Shown here: in pieces, positions 33,687 through 46,612 of the stretch
Position numbering within the stretch: the stretch's first letter is position 1
Layout: every line of letters begins with the position of its first letter
NCBI GenBank assembly: GCA_023390905.1
Contig: JAEWBY010000007.1
Location: 82,413-146,412, forward strand
DNA from: Pseudomonadota bacterium
Lineage (GTDB): Bacteria; Pseudomonadota; Gammaproteobacteria; Xanthomonadales; Xanthomonadaceae
DNA: 64,000 nucleotides
Direction of reading: 5' to 3'
Position numbers and translations under genes: made by a program
The notes under the pieces: model-generated
The model's database searches: none
What the model was told of the DNA's origin: nothing
The model's input: the letters and a program-made list of their open reading frames with translations, nothing else

Positions 33687-36335
33687 TCAGCTCAGGCGTG
33701 CCGCGACCCATTGGCTGACGCCGTTCAAGGCCGAAACAAGGGCGGGCCCGTCCTCACCACCACCCTGGGCGAGGTCCGGGCGACCGCCGCCCTTGCCCCC
33801 GATCTGACTGGCGATATGTGAAAGAAGTTCCCCCGCCTTGATGCTGCTGGCGGCCTTGCCACTGACGCCGGCCACGAGCGCCGCCTTGCCCTCGCCCGCA
33901 CCGGCGAGCACGATGACGGCATCGCCCAATTGCTGCTTCAGCCGGTCCACGGCGTCACGCAATGACTTGGCGTCGAACCCTTCCAGGCGCGAGGCCAGCA
34001 CGCGGACACCGCCCACGTCCACGGCCGAGCCCGCCAGATCCGCCGTCGCGCCCGAGGCGGCCTTCGCCTTCAGCGATTCGAGTTCACGCTCGAGCTTCTT
34101 CTGGCGCTCGGTGAGCGCACGGATCTTTTCGACCACGTCATTCGCATTGCCGCCGAGCAACTGCGCCGCCTGTTGCAGGCGTTGCTCTTCGGCGTCGATA
34201 TGGTCTAGCGCGCCCTGGCCGGTCACGGCCTCGATGCGGCGCACGCCCGCCGAGACGCCGCCCTCGCTGACGATCTTGAACACGCCGATGTCACCGGTGC
34301 GGCCCACGTGCGTGCCGCCGCAGAGTTCGGTGGAATAGCCGCCCATGCGCAGCACGCGGACGCGCTCGCCGTATTTTTCGCCGAACAGCGCCATCGCACC
34401 GAAATCGAGGGCTTCCTGCATGCCCATGTGATGGACTTCGGCTTCGTGGTTGGCGCGGATTTCCGCATTGACCTTGCGTTCGATCAGCGCCAGTTCGTCC
34501 GACGTCAACGGCTGGAAATGCGAGAAGTCGAAGCGCAGGCGATCCGGCGCGACCAGCGAACCTTTCTGCTGCACATGGGTGCCGAGCACTTCGCGCAGCG
34601 CGGCATGCAGCAGGTGCGTGGCCGAGTGGTTGAGGATGGTCGCACCGCGACGCGAACCATCCACCTGTGCGGACAGTCGATCGCCGACTTTCAGCTGGCC
34701 CTGCGTCACGCGGCCAAGATGACCGTGGAACTGTCCGGCGAACTTCTGCGTGTCGGACACCGCGAACTCGCTGCCCTGCCCGTTCAACCGGCCCACGTCG
34801 CCCACCTGGCCGCCGGATTCGGCATAGAACGGAGTGCGATCCAGCAACACGACCGCTTCATCGCCGGAGGTGACGGCGTCGACCGGCCGGCCGTCCTTCA
34901 ACAGGGCGACGACGAGGAGGTCCGCCGACTCAAGCTGGTCATAGCCCAGGAATCCGGTCGGCTGCAGCTGCGCCACCAGATCCGCCGGCAGGCCGGTGCT
35001 GGATGCGAACTTGCCGGCCGCACGCGCGGTTTCGCGCTGCTGCTCCATCGCGGCTTCGAAGCCGTCCATGTCGACCGAAAGCCCGCGCTCGCGCGCGATG
35101 TCGGCGGTCAGATCGACCGGGAAGCCATAGGTGTCGTAAAGCTTGAACGCATCGGCGCCGGCGATGACCCCGGTCGAGCGCGCGGCCAGTTCATCGAAGA
35201 TGCGCATGCCCGAATCGAGCGTTTCGGCGAAGCGCTCTTCTTCGGCCTTGAGCGCGCGCTCGACCAACTCGCGCGCTTGCGGCAATTCCGGATAGGCATC
35301 GCCCATCAGCTCGGACAAGGTGCCGACCATGCGATGGAAGAACGGCTGGCGCACGCCCAGCATCCACCCGTGGCGCAGCGCGCGGCGGATGATCCGTCGC
35401 AGCACATAACCACGTCCTTCATTCGAAGGCAGCACGCCGTCGACGATCAGGAAGCTGCAGGCGCGGATGTGATCCGCGATCACGCGCAGCGACTTGTTTT
35501 CGAGATCGCTGGTACCGGTCAACTCGGCGGCCTTGCGGATCAGCGCATCGAACAGATCGATCTCGTAATTGCTGTGCACGTGCTGGAGCACGGCGGTCAA
35601 ACGCTCCAATCCCATGCCGGTATCGACGCACGGCGCCGGCAGCGGAATGAGCGTGCCGTCGGGCTGGCGATCGAACTGCATGAACACCAGATTCCAGATC
35701 TCGATGAAGCGATCACCATCTTCGTCAGGCGAGCCCGGCGGGCCGCCGGCAATGTGATCGCCGTGGTCGTAGAAGATCTCCGTGCATGGGCCGCAAGGGC
35801 CGGTGTCGGCCATCTGCCAGAAGTTGTCCGAAGCGAACGGCGCGCCCTTGTTGTCGCCGATGCGCACAATGCGCTCGACCGGAATGCCGATGTCCTTGTT
35901 CCAGATGCCGAAGGCTTCGTCATCGGTGTGATAGACCGTGACCAGCAGGCGTTCCTTCGGCAGCTTCCAGACTTCGGTCAACAGTTCCCATGCCCAGGCG
36001 ATGGCTTCCTTCTTGAAGTAATCGCCGAAGGACCAGTTGCCCAGCATTTCGAAGAAGGTGTGGTGGCGCGCGGTGTAGCCGACCGAATCCAGGTCGTTGT
36101 GTTTGCCGCCCGCGCGCAGGCAGCGCTGCACGTCGGCGGCGCGCACATAGCTGCGCTTCTCGGCACCGAGGAACACGTCCTTGAACTGGACCATGCCCGA
36201 GTTGGTGAACAACAGGGTCGGGTCGTTGCCCGGCACGAGCGATGCCGACGGCACGATCGTGTGGCCCTTGCTGTTGAAGAAGTCGAGGAAATCCTGACGG
36301 ATCTGGCGCGTGCTGAATTTGGGAGAGCTGGTCAT
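33687..36335 (-). CDS. alaS: Alanyl-tRNA synthetase
   Basis: An 882-residue class II synthetase that charges tRNA-Ala and edits misacylated tRNA. The catalytic core has [18 protein letters not shown] (motif 1 area), the [13 protein letters not shown] and [20 protein letters not shown] blocks. The editing domain has the zinc-type [12 protein letters not shown] and [13 protein letters not shown] motifs, and the C-Ala domain closes the protein. I use the ATG at 36335 ([16 protein letters not shown]), which matches the usual family start; an ATG at 36362 would add nine residues. Confidence 0.97.
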   Translation of the reverse strand: MTSSPKFSTRQIRQDFLDFFNSKGHTIVPSASLVPGNDPTLLFTNSGMVQFKDVFLGAEKRSYVRAADVQRCLRAGGKHNDLDSVGYTARHHTFFEMLGNWSFGDYFKKEAIAWAWELLTEVWKLPKERLLVTVYHTDDEAFGIWNKDIGIPVERIVRIGDNKGAPFASDNFWQMADTGPCGPCTEIFYDHGDHIAGGPPGSPDEDGDRFIEIWNLVFMQFDRQPDGTLIPLPAPCVDTGMGLERLTAVLQHVHSNYEIDLFDALIRKAAELTGTSDLENKSLRVIADHIRACSFLIVDGVLPSNEGRGYVLRRIIRRALRHGWMLGVRQPFFHRMVGTLSELMGDAYPELPQARELVERALKAEEERFAETLDSGMRIFDELAARSTGVIAGADAFKLYDTYGFPVDLTADIARERGLSVDMDGFEAAMEQQRETARAAGKFASSTGLPADLVAQLQPTGFLGYDQLESADLLVVALLKDGRPVDAVTSGDEAVVLLDRTPFYAESGGQVGDVGRLNGQGSEFAVSDTQKFAGQFHGHLGRVTQGQLKVGDRLSAQVDGSRRGATILNHSATHLLHAALREVLGTHVQQKGSLVAPDRLRFDFSHFQPLTSDELALIERKVNAEIRANHEAEVHHMGMQEALDFGAMALFGEKYGERVRVLRMGGYSTELCGGTHVGRTGDIGVFKIVSEGGVSAGVRRIEAVTGQGALDHIDAEEQRLQQAAQLLGGNANDVVEKIRALTERQKKLERELESLKAKAASGATADLAGSAVDVGGVRVLASRLEGFDAKSLRDAVDRLKQQLGDAVIVLAGAGEGKAALVAGVSGKAASSIKAGELLSHIASQIGGKGGGRPDLAQGGGEDGPALVSALNGVSQWVAARLS

Positions 36336-36479
36336 CTGGCTGGCATTGGCTGACGGGCGCATGACGTCACCGCGTTCCCGACAGATGCGGACGCGGGCCG
36401 GTCAATGCAACCCAAGAAGCCTAGATTAACAGGCGGCGCGCCCCAGAAGCGCGGCGTCACGCCAGCGACCGGCAGCCCG

Positions 36480-36971
36480 TCAATCTTCCCAGTCGAAGCG
36501 GGTGGCCGCGCGGATGCTGTCCCCGTCGAAGCCGCGGCGAACCAGCAGCTCGGCGGCCTTGCGCCGCTGAGCCGGGTCGTTCAAGCCGCCCGGACCGCAA
36601 CGGTGGCGGACGAGTTCGCACGCCGTTTCGGTCCAGTCGCCATCAAAACCTGCCAGGGCCGCCGCGATGGCTTCGCGATCCAGCCCATGGGTGGCCAGCT
36701 CCGCGCGCACGCGGATCGGGCCGTAACCGCTGCCGGCCCGACTGCGGACCAGCCATTCGGCGAAACGGGCGTCGTCCTGCCAGCCATCCCGGGCCAGCCG
36801 TTCCACGGCCTGCTTCGCTTCTTCCTTCTCCACGCCTCGACCGGACAGCTTGCGGACCAGTTCGCGGCTCGAGTGCTCGCGTCGGGTGAGCAGCCCCAGT
36901 GCGCGCTGTACTGGCGTCTGCTCGGGCCGAGCACGCCGCCTGCCCGTCGTCGGCTGCTCGTCCGCACTCAT
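36480..36971 (-). CDS. recX: RecA regulator RecX
   Basis: A 163-residue all-helical modulator that inhibits RecA filaments. The three RecX repeats are visible: [36 protein letters not shown] and [18 protein letters not shown]. It lies 60 bases after recA on the same strand and is probably co-transcribed, as in most gammaproteobacteria. Confidence 0.94.
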   Translation of the reverse strand: MSADEQPTTGRRRARPEQTPVQRALGLLTRREHSSRELVRKLSGRGVEKEEAKQAVERLARDGWQDDARFAEWLVRSRAGSGYGPIRVRAELATHGLDREAIAAALAGFDGDWTETACELVRHRCGPGGLNDPAQRRKAAELLVRRGFDGDSIRAATRFDWED

Positions 36972-37031
36972 GCGGACCGGCCCCTCCGTGACGAGGCCGA
37001 AACCCCGTCACGGATGTCGTGCGCCACGTTC

Positions 37032-38072
<1,041 letters not shown>

Positions 38073-38242
38073 CGGTTCCTCAATGCAAAAGAATCATTCG
38101 TTGGATGCAAGGCTAGCGGGGGTCAATCGCACAGGCTGCGACGCACACCGGAAGCTGAAAAATAAATCGTCCCGCACAGTCTCGACATCGGAAAATGCCG
38201 CCTGGCCGCGTCGGTCTCCGCCGTGATCAAGGCTCTGGACCC

Positions 38243-38881
38243 TCACCGGTTCGGGCGCACGAGGCCGCAATACAAACCTTCGATCGCGAAATCCTGATCC
38301 GGCAGCACTTCGATCGGCGCGTAGTCGGGATTGCGCGGCAGCAGGCGGATGCGGTCCTTGCCCAGCTTGAGCAGCTTGACCGTAATCTCGTCATCGATGC
38401 GCGCCACCACGATCTGGCCGGACCGTGCGTCGCGGGTGCGATGCACGCCGATGAGATCGCCGTCGAAAATGCCCTCGTCACGCATCGAATCGCCCTTGAC
38501 CCGCAGCAGGTAATCCGGCGCGGGCGCGAAGAAGGCGCGATCCATCAGGACGTAATCATCGACCCCGGCGTCCGCGCCAATCGGTGCGCCGGCCGCCACG
38601 CGTCCGAGAATCGGCAACCTCAGGGCGTCATCGGGCACCGCAGGCTCGTTCGCCGCGCTGGCCTCAGTTTCGGCATGCACCAGCCGGATGCCACGCGCCT
38701 GGCCGGGGACGCGGCGGATGGCGCCGGCCTGTTCGAGCGCCTCCAGATGGTATTGCGCCGCACGCACACCCTTGAAGCCGAAGGCCCGCGCAATCTCGGT
38801 CTGCGATGGCGGCACGCCCTCGGCCTCGATGCGCTCGGTAATCAGGGCAAGAATGGCGTGCTGGGTTTCGGTCAGGTCCAT
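38243..38881 (-). CDS. lexA: SOS repressor LexA
   Basis: A 212-residue repressor. The N-terminal winged helix (PSQTEIARAFGFKGVRAAQYHLEAL, split around the recognition helix) binds DNA. The cleavage site is Ala97-Gly98 (VAAG) and the S24 protease dyad is Ser132 (GDSM) and Lys169 (ITVKLL). The ATG at 38881 (MDLTETQ) matches the family start. The operator lies directly upstream, three bases from the ATG, so the repressor should shut its own translation-start region as well as its promoter. Confidence 0.96.
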   Translation of the reverse strand: MDLTETQHAILALITERIEAEGVPPSQTEIARAFGFKGVRAAQYHLEALEQAGAIRRVPGQARGIRLVHAETEASAANEPAVPDDALRLPILGRVAAGAPIGADAGVDDYVLMDRAFFAPAPDYLLRVKGDSMRDEGIFDGDLIGVHRTRDARSGQIVVARIDDEITVKLLKLGKDRIRLLPRNPDYAPIEVLPDQDFAIEGLYCGLVRPNR

Positions 38882-38883
38882 GG

Positions 38884-38902
38884 TTAGTAGTATTACTACT
38901 AA
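38884..38902. promoter_or_regulatory. LexA operator (SOS box) of lexA
   Basis: TTAGTAGTATTACTACTAA is a perfect palindrome around one central base. It contains the TTAG-N6-TACTA motif known for Xanthomonas-type LexA and is only two bases from the lexA ATG. Confidence 0.92.
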
Positions 38903-38929
38903 CACCCGGCCGCCGCAACTCTTTTCGGC

Positions 38930-39421
38930 TCAGAGATCCTGCAGGCCGCCCAGCGCGGCCGCGACCGTCTGCCGGCGGACCGCATCGCGATCACCGGCGA
39001 AATGGAACACCTGTGCACGCGCGTAGCCGCCGCGCCGCTTCCAGCCGATCCACACGGTGCCGACGGGTTTGCCCTCGCTGCCGCCGCCCGGGCCGGCGAT
39101 GCCGGTCACCGCCACGGCCACGCTCGCGCCGGAGTTGACCAGCGCGCCGGACACCATCTCGATGACGGTTTCCCGGCTCACCGCGCCATGCGTTTCCAGT
39201 GTCTGCGGGCGCACGCCGAGCAGTGCCTGCTTGGCCTCGTAGCTGTAGGCGACCATGCCGCTGTCGAACCAGTCGGACGAGCCGGCGATATCGGTGACCG
39301 TCTTGGCGATCCAGCCGCCGGTGCAGCTTTCGGCGGTGACGAGGCGATCGTGTTCGGCGCGAAGGCGTGCACCGAGTTGTTCGGCCTGCGCACGCAGGTG
39401 GGTGTCATCGGGAAGCGTCAT
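38930..39421 (-). CDS. pncC: CinA-family nicotinamide-nucleotide amidohydrolase
   Basis: A 163-residue stand-alone CinA C-terminal domain enzyme that deamidates NMN in pyridine nucleotide recycling. The motif TAESCTGGWIAK carries the catalytic serine, and VTGIAGPGGGSEGKPVGTVWIG is the second signature. I use the ATG at 39421 (MTLPDDTHL); ATG 39442 is an equally open choice. It is often linked to recA in bacteria, which fits its position next to lexA. Confidence 0.9.
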   Translation of the reverse strand: MTLPDDTHLRAQAEQLGARLRAEHDRLVTAESCTGGWIAKTVTDIAGSSDWFDSGMVAYSYEAKQALLGVRPQTLETHGAVSRETVIEMVSGALVNSGASVAVAVTGIAGPGGGSEGKPVGTVWIGWKRRGGYARAQVFHFAGDRDAVRRQTVAAALGGLQDL

Positions 39422-39521
39422 GGGGTTCTGCGACGTGGGCATGCGTTCTTGTAACCGATCCGCACCCGCCTGTCCCCTCCCCATCGCCGCCCCCGCAAGC
39501 ACCCGCCCGCCGCGGGGCCGA

Positions 39522-42152
39522 TCAGTAACGCAGGCGCAGGGTCATGCCGTACATGCGCGGTGCGCCGAGGAACGCGTTGTAGGTGTTCATCGGATCGCCG
39601 GGGCGCGGGCTGCCGACCGCCTGCAGCGGGCCGTCGAAACCGACCTGCACGTAGTCTTCGTCGGTCAGGTTGTTGGCCCACAGTTCCACCATCCAGCGGC
39701 CGTCCTGGCTGCCCAGGCCGAAACGCGCATTGAAGATGGTGTACGCGTCCTGCAGTTTCTCGGCATCGAGATCCGAACCGGTGTTGTATTCGGACATGTA
39801 CTTGCCGCCCAGGTTGAAGCGGCCCATCAGGCGGCTGCCCCAATCCCACTCGTACGTCACCGAAGCCGAGCCGGACCACTTGGGCGCGAAGCTCATCTGC
39901 GCGCCGGGCAGCTTGTAGAGCTGGCCGGTGGGTTCGACGAAATCCGCGCCGGGAATGCTGTCGCCGTACTGCGTGTCGGCATACATCACGCCGCCCTGCA
40001 GCATCAGCCCCTGCACGGCGCGCGGCTGCCACAGGATTTCCGCGTCCACGCCCCTGGAGGTCACCTTCGGAATCGAGCGCACGACGAAACTGGTGCCGAG
40101 GAAACTGTTGAGCTGGAAGTCCTCGTACTCCTGGTGGAACAGCGTGGCGTTGATCAGCAGGTTGCCGTCGGCCCAGGTGGTTTTGGCGCCGAGCTCGTAG
40201 CTGTCGACGAATTCGCCCGGGAAGGACGTGTCGTTGACCGGCGTGATGCCGGCACCGCCACTGGACAGACCGGTCGAGGACTGCACGCGATCCAGGTTGA
40301 AGCCGCCGCCCTTGTAGCCACGCGCGGCCGAGGCATAGCCCATCACATGCTCGTTCCAGCGATACGCGGCCTTCAGCGTGCCGGACCATTCCTTCTCTTC
40401 GCGATCCTGATGGGTGACGCGTCCGTTGTGCAGCGCGTTGGCCCAGGGCAGGCACATGTAGCCGGCCACCTGCGGCGCGACCGCGCCGAGGATCTGCGCG
40501 CGCACGGTCGCGGGCAGCGCACCGAAGCCCGGAATGCGCGCGGCCAGTGCGCCGCCCACGCGCGCGGCCGGGTTGGCCAGCGTCGCCGCGCAACCCACGC
40601 TGCCATTGGGGTTGCTGTAGACCGAATCGAGCTGCTTTTTCTCGCGCGTGTAGCGCAGGCCCACGGTGACATCGAGCGCGTCGGTCGCGTGCCAGGTGTT
40701 GTTGGTGAACAGCGCCGCGCTCTTGGCGTTCTGCTTGTAGCGATCCAGCGCGCCCAGCCCGGTGAAGTTGGTGCCGAACGGCTGCCCGCTCACCTGCGAC
40801 AGGAAAATCGCCGGGTTGGCCGTGTTCACCGTCAGACCGAACGGCGAAAGCTGCTGCGCCAGTCCACCCAGCACCATAGTACCCACGAGCGAGGACAGGT
40901 ACGGCTCATAGGCCGGGCCCATGCGATAGGTCTCAGTGCGCGTGAGGTCCTCGTCCGAGTAGAACGCGCCGATCATCCAGTCGATGCGATCGGTCGAACC
41001 GGTCAGGCGGAATTCCTGGCTGAAGGTTTCAAAGCCGGTGAACGATTCGTCCTCGTCCGGATTGCGATACAGGATGTCCGCGGTGGTGAAGTCGTAATCC
41101 AGGCCGTTGATCGCCTGCCAGTCGCGGAACGCGGTGATCGAGGTCAGCGTCGCGCCGCCCATCCCGCCCGGTTCCCAGTTGATCTCGGCGGAGATGCCCT
41201 TGTCCTTGATGTCCTGCGTCGTCGGCCGGTTGCTGTAGGCCACGCGATCGAACGGATCATCGCCGGGCTGGGCGATCGAATCGGCGCTGCCGGCCACCGC
41301 GCGGATCACCGGCGCGGTTCCGCCCACGGTGGTCTGCACGGCGGTACAGCAGTTTTCCTCGCGGCTGGTGTAGTCGGCCGACAGCAGCAGTTCGAAGGTG
41401 TCGCTCGGCTCCAGCAGCAACTTGCCGCGCAGCGTGTGGAAGCTCTGATCGTAGTCGTCGGTCTCGGTGCGTGGTCCGTTGCCGGTGCGCACGTCCATCC
41501 AGCCATCGCGCTTGCGCTTGGCGGCATAGATGTTGAACGCCGCGGTATCGCTGAAGGCATCGTTGTAGCTGGCCGATACGCCGAGCGCGTTGTAGTTGCC
41601 GGCAGTGATCTCGCCTTCGGCGCTCTGCGTGTAGCTGGGCCGGCGCGTGACGACATTGATGACGCCTGCCGAGGTGTTCTTGCCGAACACCGTGCCCTGC
41701 GGACCCTTGAGCACTTCGATGCGTTCGAGCTGGCCGAGATCGCCGAAGCCGACGCTGTTGCGCGGGCGATAGACGCCGTCGATCACCACGCCGACCGAGG
41801 ATTCCAGGCCCACGTTGTCACCGACCGTGCCGATGCCGCGGATGCGCGCGGTGGTGATCGCTTCGCTCTGCGTGCTGGTGACGGTCATGCCGGGCACGAG
41901 CACCTGCAGATCCTTGATGTCGCGCACGCCGGTGTCCTGCAGCAACTGCTCGGACACCGCGGTCACCGCAATCGGCACGTCCTGCAGCGCCTCCTCGCGC
42001 TTCTGCGCGGTCACCGTCATGGTGGCGAGCGTGGTGGCCTCTTCCGGCTTTTCTTCCGGCGCGGAGGCCGTCTGGGCCTGCGCGTTCGCGCTGGCGGACA
42101 AGGCGGCGACAACGGCAAGCGCGAGTGCGCGGTGCTGCAAGTGGACGAACAT
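39522..42152 (-). CDS. TonB-dependent receptor
   Basis: An 876-residue outer-membrane transporter. From the ATG at 42152, preceded by a GGGGAGGGG ribosome site, there is a signal peptide ending near ANAQA. A TonB-box-like MTVTAQKREE, the plug (VPIAVTAVSEQLLQDTGVRD and GPQGTVFGKNTSAGVINVVTRRP, each split over its strands) and a 22-strand barrel ending in LRY complete it. The style is that of Xanthomonadaceae/sphingomonad receptors for unknown ligands such as saccharides, vitamins or aromatic compounds. No adjacent transporter helps to name the substrate. Confidence 0.92.
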   Translation of the reverse strand: MFVHLQHRALALAVVAALSASANAQAQTASAPEEKPEEATTLATMTVTAQKREEALQDVPIAVTAVSEQLLQDTGVRDIKDLQVLVPGMTVTSTQSEAITTARIRGIGTVGDNVGLESSVGVVIDGVYRPRNSVGFGDLGQLERIEVLKGPQGTVFGKNTSAGVINVVTRRPSYTQSAEGEITAGNYNALGVSASYNDAFSDTAAFNIYAAKRKRDGWMDVRTGNGPRTETDDYDQSFHTLRGKLLLEPSDTFELLLSADYTSREENCCTAVQTTVGGTAPVIRAVAGSADSIAQPGDDPFDRVAYSNRPTTQDIKDKGISAEINWEPGGMGGATLTSITAFRDWQAINGLDYDFTTADILYRNPDEDESFTGFETFSQEFRLTGSTDRIDWMIGAFYSDEDLTRTETYRMGPAYEPYLSSLVGTMVLGGLAQQLSPFGLTVNTANPAIFLSQVSGQPFGTNFTGLGALDRYKQNAKSAALFTNNTWHATDALDVTVGLRYTREKKQLDSVYSNPNGSVGCAATLANPAARVGGALAARIPGFGALPATVRAQILGAVAPQVAGYMCLPWANALHNGRVTHQDREEKEWSGTLKAAYRWNEHVMGYASAARGYKGGGFNLDRVQSSTGLSSGGAGITPVNDTSFPGEFVDSYELGAKTTWADGNLLINATLFHQEYEDFQLNSFLGTSFVVRSIPKVTSRGVDAEILWQPRAVQGLMLQGGVMYADTQYGDSIPGADFVEPTGQLYKLPGAQMSFAPKWSGSASVTYEWDWGSRLMGRFNLGGKYMSEYNTGSDLDAEKLQDAYTIFNARFGLGSQDGRWMVELWANNLTDEDYVQVGFDGPLQAVGSPRPGDPMNTYNAFLGAPRMYGMTLRLRY

Positions 42153-42384
42153 GTATTCCCCTCCCCGGGTCAATGTCGAGCGTGGATCACATCGGTGCGA
42201 TAGAACCTGCCTGGATCTTTCTTGTTGAATGCGGCCGCGCGGCGGCTCCCCCATGCGGGAAGCTAGCATCGACCGATGAGGGGATCATTTTGCAGCGCAC
42301 CCATACGCGAACGATGCGCCACGCACGGAAAATTCCGCACGATCGTGCGGAAATCCCGGCATGCGATGCACTGCGGAAGGCGCG

Positions 42385-43410
42385 CTACAGGCGCATGTCC
42401 AGCACCACGCGTCCTTCGATCGCGCCCTGCTCCATGCGTGCGAACACCGCGTTGATGTTGTCGAGCGAATCGGTCGAAACCGTTGCTTTGACCTTGCCGT
42501 GCGCGGCGAACTCGAGCGACTCCTGCAAATCCAGCCGCGTGCCGACGATCGACCCGCGCACGGTGATCCCGTTGAGCACCATGTCGAAGATCGGCAGCGG
42601 TAAATCGCCGGGCGGCAGACCATTGAGCGAGACCGTACCGCCGCGGCGGACCATGCCCAGCGCCTGTTCGAACGCCTTCGGCGACACCGCGGTCACCAGC
42701 GCGCCGTGCGCGCCGCCGATTTCCTTCTTCAGATAGGCCGCCGGATCGGTGGTCCGCGCGTTCACGGTGACGGCCGCGCCGAGCTGCCGCGCGAGTGCGA
42801 GCTTGGCCTCGTCCACATCGACCGCGGCCACGTTCAGGCCCATCGCACGCGCGTACTGGACGGCCATGTGCCCCAGCCCGCCGACGCCGGAGATCACCAC
42901 CCAGTTGCCCGGGCGGGTGTCGGTGACCTTCAGGCCCTTGTACACCGTCACGCCCGCGCACAGCACCGGCGCCATTTCAATGAAATCCAGTCCATCCGGA
43001 ATCCGGCCGACATAGTCGGCGTCGGCGAGCGCGTATTCGGCGAAACCGCCATTGACCGAATAGCCCGTGTTCTGCTGCTCCTCGCACAGGGTTTCCCAGC
43101 CGCCGAGGCAATGCTCGCAATGACCGCAGGCCGAATACAGCCACGGAATACCCACGCGATCGCCCTCGCGCACATGCGCCACGCCCGCGCCGACGGCCAC
43201 CACGTGGCCCACGCCCTCATGGCCGGGAATGAACGGCGGGTTGGGCTTGACCGGCCAGTCGCCGTGCGCGGCATGCAGATCGGTATGGCAGACGCCGCAG
43301 GCCGCGATCTTCACCAGCACCTGCCCGCGCGACACCTGCGGAACCGGTACCTCCTCGATTGCCAGCGGTTGCCCGAAGGCACGCACCACGGCGGCTTTCA
43401 TGGTTTTCAT
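42385..43410 (-). CDS. adhP: Zinc-dependent alcohol dehydrogenase (AdhP-like)
   Basis: A 341-residue medium-chain dehydrogenase that interconverts primary alcohols and aldehydes with NAD. Catalytic zinc ligands are Cys41 (GVCHTD), His64-Glu65 (GHEGVGH) and a later Cys in APVLCAG. The structural zinc cluster has Cys95, 98, 101 and 109. The NAD fold has [10 protein letters not shown]. The length and motif spacing match AdhP. Two ATGs (43410 and 43401) are possible starts. The gene is divergent from mutS. Confidence 0.92.
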   Translation of the reverse strand: MKTMKAAVVRAFGQPLAIEEVPVPQVSRGQVLVKIAACGVCHTDLHAAHGDWPVKPNPPFIPGHEGVGHVVAVGAGVAHVREGDRVGIPWLYSACGHCEHCLGGWETLCEEQQNTGYSVNGGFAEYALADADYVGRIPDGLDFIEMAPVLCAGVTVYKGLKVTDTRPGNWVVISGVGGLGHMAVQYARAMGLNVAAVDVDEAKLALARQLGAAVTVNARTTDPAAYLKKEIGGAHGALVTAVSPKAFEQALGMVRRGGTVSLNGLPPGDLPLPIFDMVLNGITVRGSIVGTRLDLQESLEFAAHGKVKATVSTDSLDNINAVFARMEQGAIEGRVVLDMRL

Positions 43411-43606
43411 CGGCCGATTCCTGTGTTTGGGGGGAGCCCGCATCATGGCGCGGCTGCCATCGTGTGCATTGATGTCAATCAAGAAGCCACGTTGCCGTCC
43501 GTCTGCAAGTGGCGGACCCGCGCCTCCCGCGGCCACGGGCAGACCGACCGCGATGCCGGTACGCGGCGAAGTACAATCGCGGTTCTTTCGCCGTCGTCCT
43601 TCACAC

Positions 43607-46246
43607 GTGAGTGCAGCCAAGCCGGAACACACGCCGCTGATGAAGCAGTTCTTCGCCGCCAAGGCGGAGTATCCCGATCTGCTGCTGTTCTTCCGCATGG
43701 GGGATTTCTACGAGCTGTTCTACGACGATGCGCGCAAGGCGGCGCGCCTGCTCGACATCACCCTGACCCAGCGCGGCAATTCCGGTGGTGCGCCGATTCC
43801 GATGGCCGGCGTGCCGCATCACGCCTATGAGAGCTATCTGGCGCGGCTGGTGGCGATGGGCGAATCGGTCGCGATCTGCGAGCAGATCGGTGATCCCGCG
43901 CTGGCCAAGGGGCTGGTCGAGCGCAAGGTGGTGCGCATCGTCACGCCCGGCACGGTCACCGACGAAGCCCTGCTCAACGAGCGCCGCGACACGCTGCTGA
44001 TGGCGATCGCGCGTGGTCGCTCGGGGTATGGCCTGGCGTGGGCGGATCTGGCCGGCGGCCGGCTGCTGGTCAATGAAGTGGACAGCGATGACGCACTCGA
44101 AGCCGAGCTTGCGCGGCTGGAACCGGCCGAGATCCTGCTCGCGGATGAAGACGGCTGGCCGCCCTTCATAAGCACGCGGCATGGCATCCGCCGGCGCGCG
44201 CCATGGCTGTTCGATGCCGACAGCGGCCGGCGCCAATTGCTGCAGTTCTTCAACGTGCGCGATCTCAACGGTTTCGGCATTGAAACGCTGACGCGCGCCA
44301 CCGGTGCCGCGGCGGCGTTGCTGGGTTACGTGGAGGAAACGCAGAAACAACGGCTTCCGCACCTGACCTCGATCGCCACCGAAGCCTCGACCGAAGCCAT
44401 CGCGATGAACGCGGCCACGCGCCGCCACCTCGAACTCGACACGCGCATCGACGGCGATCACCGCAACACGCTGCTCGGTGTACTGGATTCGACCATCACG
44501 CCGATGGGCGGACGCCTGCTGCGGCGCTGGCTGCATCGCCCGCTGCGCGATCGACGCGTGCTCGGCGAGCGCCATCAGGCCGTCGAAGCCCTGATCGAAG
44601 GGGGCCTGGAGCTTCCGTTGCGCGAATCCTTCCGCGCGCTCGGGGATGTCGAACGCATCCTCACGCGCGTGGCGCTGCGTTCGGCCCGCCCCCGTGACCT
44701 TTCCACACTGCGCGACACACTCGGCGCATTGCCGCGGATCCGCGCGCACCTGCAAGGCAGCGCTGATCAATCGTCACTGCGGACGGCCGCGATCGCATCC
44801 TCGCCGCGCCTGCAGGCGTTGTTGCAGGAGCTGGGTGAGCATGCGGCGACGGCGGCGCATCTCCAGGCGGCGGTCGCGACGCATCCTTCGCTCAAGCTCG
44901 GCGACGGTGGCGTCATCGCCGACGGGTTCGATGCCGAACTCGATGAACTGCGAACACTCAGCACGCATGCCGATCAATTCCTCATCGATCTGGAAGCGCG
45001 CGAGCGCGAACGCAGCGGCATCGCCACGCTCAAGGTCGGCTACAACCGCGTGCACGGGTACTACATCGAGATCAGCAAGGGCCAGGCCGAGCGCGCGCCG
45101 GTGCATTACACGCGCCGCCAGACACTGACCAATGCCGAGCGCTACATCACCGAGGAACTGAAGTCGTTCGAGGACAAGGTGCTGTCGGCGCGCGAACGCT
45201 CGCTCTCGCGCGAGAAGCTGCTGTACGAGGGCCTGCTCGATGCGCTGAACGAGGTGCTCGATGCACTCAAGCGCTGCGCCGCCGCGCTGGCCGAACTCGA
45301 CGTGCTCGCGGCCTTCGCCGAACGCGCGCAGGCGCTGGACTGGACCAAGCCCGAACTGGTCGACGCGCCCGGGCTGTGCATCGAGCGCGGCCGCCATCCG
45401 GTGGTCGAGGCCGTGCGCGAGGAACCGTTCGAGCCCAACGATCTGCGGCTGGATGAAACGCGGCGCACGCTGATCATCACCGGCCCGAACATGGGCGGCA
45501 AATCCACGTACATGCGTCAGAACGCGTTGATCGTGCTGCTCGCGCACATCGGCAGTTTCGTGCCCGCCGCACGCGCCTGCCTCGGCCCGGTGGATCGCAT
45601 CCTCACCCGCATCGGCGCGGGCGACGATCTGGCGCGCGGGCAATCCACCTTCATGGTCGAGATGGCGGAAACCAGCTACATCCTCCACAACGCCACGCCG
45701 CAATCGCTGGTGCTGATGGACGAAATCGGCCGCGGCACTTCGACCTACGATGGGCTGGCGCTGGCCGATGCAGTGGCGCGCCACCTGGCGGGCGTCAATC
45801 GCTGCTACACCCTGTTCGCCACGCACTATTTCGAACTGACCGCACTGGCGAACGAAAGCGTCGAGGGCGGCGCCAGCGGCATCGCCAACGTGCATCTGGA
45901 TGCGGTCGAACATCATGATCGCGAACGCGGCGACGTGCTGGTCTTCATGCACGCGGTCAAGGACGGCCCGGCCGATCGCAGTTTCGGGTTGCAGGTCGCC
46001 GCGCTGGCGGGACTGCCCCGGAGCACCGTCGCGCAGGCGCGCCGGCGGCTGGCGGAACTGGAATTGCGCGGCCGGCAGACGCAGGCTTCGGCGATGGCGC
46101 CGCACACGCTGGACGCGCCGCAACAGACGACGTTGTTCCCGCCCCCCCAGTCGGCCGCGCTCGATGCGTTGGGCGCGATCGATCCCGACGAACTGACCCC
46201 GAAGCAGGCGCTCGAAGCGTTGTATCGGCTCAAGGGCCTGCTCTGA
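43607..46246 (+). CDS. mutS: DNA mismatch repair protein MutS
   Basis: An 879-residue mismatch-recognition ATPase. The mismatch-contacting GDFYELFY (F-x-E) is near residue 30, the Walker [14 protein letters not shown] near 626, and the [12 protein letters not shown] and ATHYFELT motifs follow. The C-terminal tail ([18 protein letters not shown]) is the tetramerisation region. I start at GTG 43607; an ATG at 43640 would remove 11 residues. The reverse frame is open across this gene but is only antisense shadow. Confidence 0.96.
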   Translation: MSAAKPEHTPLMKQFFAAKAEYPDLLLFFRMGDFYELFYDDARKAARLLDITLTQRGNSGGAPIPMAGVPHHAYESYLARLVAMGESVAICEQIGDPALAKGLVERKVVRIVTPGTVTDEALLNERRDTLLMAIARGRSGYGLAWADLAGGRLLVNEVDSDDALEAELARLEPAEILLADEDGWPPFISTRHGIRRRAPWLFDADSGRRQLLQFFNVRDLNGFGIETLTRATGAAAALLGYVEETQKQRLPHLTSIATEASTEAIAMNAATRRHLELDTRIDGDHRNTLLGVLDSTITPMGGRLLRRWLHRPLRDRRVLGERHQAVEALIEGGLELPLRESFRALGDVERILTRVALRSARPRDLSTLRDTLGALPRIRAHLQGSADQSSLRTAAIASSPRLQALLQELGEHAATAAHLQAAVATHPSLKLGDGGVIADGFDAELDELRTLSTHADQFLIDLEARERERSGIATLKVGYNRVHGYYIEISKGQAERAPVHYTRRQTLTNAERYITEELKSFEDKVLSARERSLSREKLLYEGLLDALNEVLDALKRCAAALAELDVLAAFAERAQALDWTKPELVDAPGLCIERGRHPVVEAVREEPFEPNDLRLDETRRTLIITGPNMGGKSTYMRQNALIVLLAHIGSFVPAARACLGPVDRILTRIGAGDDLARGQSTFMVEMAETSYILHNATPQSLVLMDEIGRGTSTYDGLALADAVARHLAGVNRCYTLFATHYFELTALANESVEGGASGIANVHLDAVEHHDRERGDVLVFMHAVKDGPADRSFGLQVAALAGLPRSTVAQARRRLAELELRGRQTQASAMAPHTLDAPQQTTLFPPPQSAALDALGAIDPDELTPKQALEALYRLKGLL

Positions 46247-46612
46247 TCGGACAACAGACCTGCGATGCAGTGCCATGCGGCTCGCATGGTGGTGTTGCAT
46301 GGGTCAGGCCGGCACTGTTCGACTGCCAGGGGTCTGCGGCCGAACGGATGGCCGTCGCGAACGCGGGCCGGGTTTTCCGCATGTGCAGCGATGCGACCAG
46401 ACCTCGTGCGGGCTCGTGGCCGTGATGCGTCGCATCGACACCGGCATGTGTCCGATGCGTCGACGCGATGCGCTGCGGCCTTCATGCGCAGTGCGCCTTT
46501 TCCTCTTTCCTCGGCCCGATGAATGGCTGGCTGAACCAGCAGGACGCAAAGTGAGTAGGCGTAGACTGCGGCTGTCGCTAGCCTCGACTGTCCTTATTGC
46601 AGGAGGTTCCGC
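46247..46612. other. 366-base spacer without a gene
   Basis: Between mutS and the DUF937 gene there is no frame with protein-like content. An AGGAGG ribosome site stands immediately before the downstream ATG. No strong terminator hairpin was found by eye. Confidence 0.6.

Noticed and set aside
43229..43606. Longer N-terminus of MutS
   Set aside because: The extra 126 residues overlap the divergent dehydrogenase gene and lack similarity to MutS. The GTG at 43607 gives the usual length.
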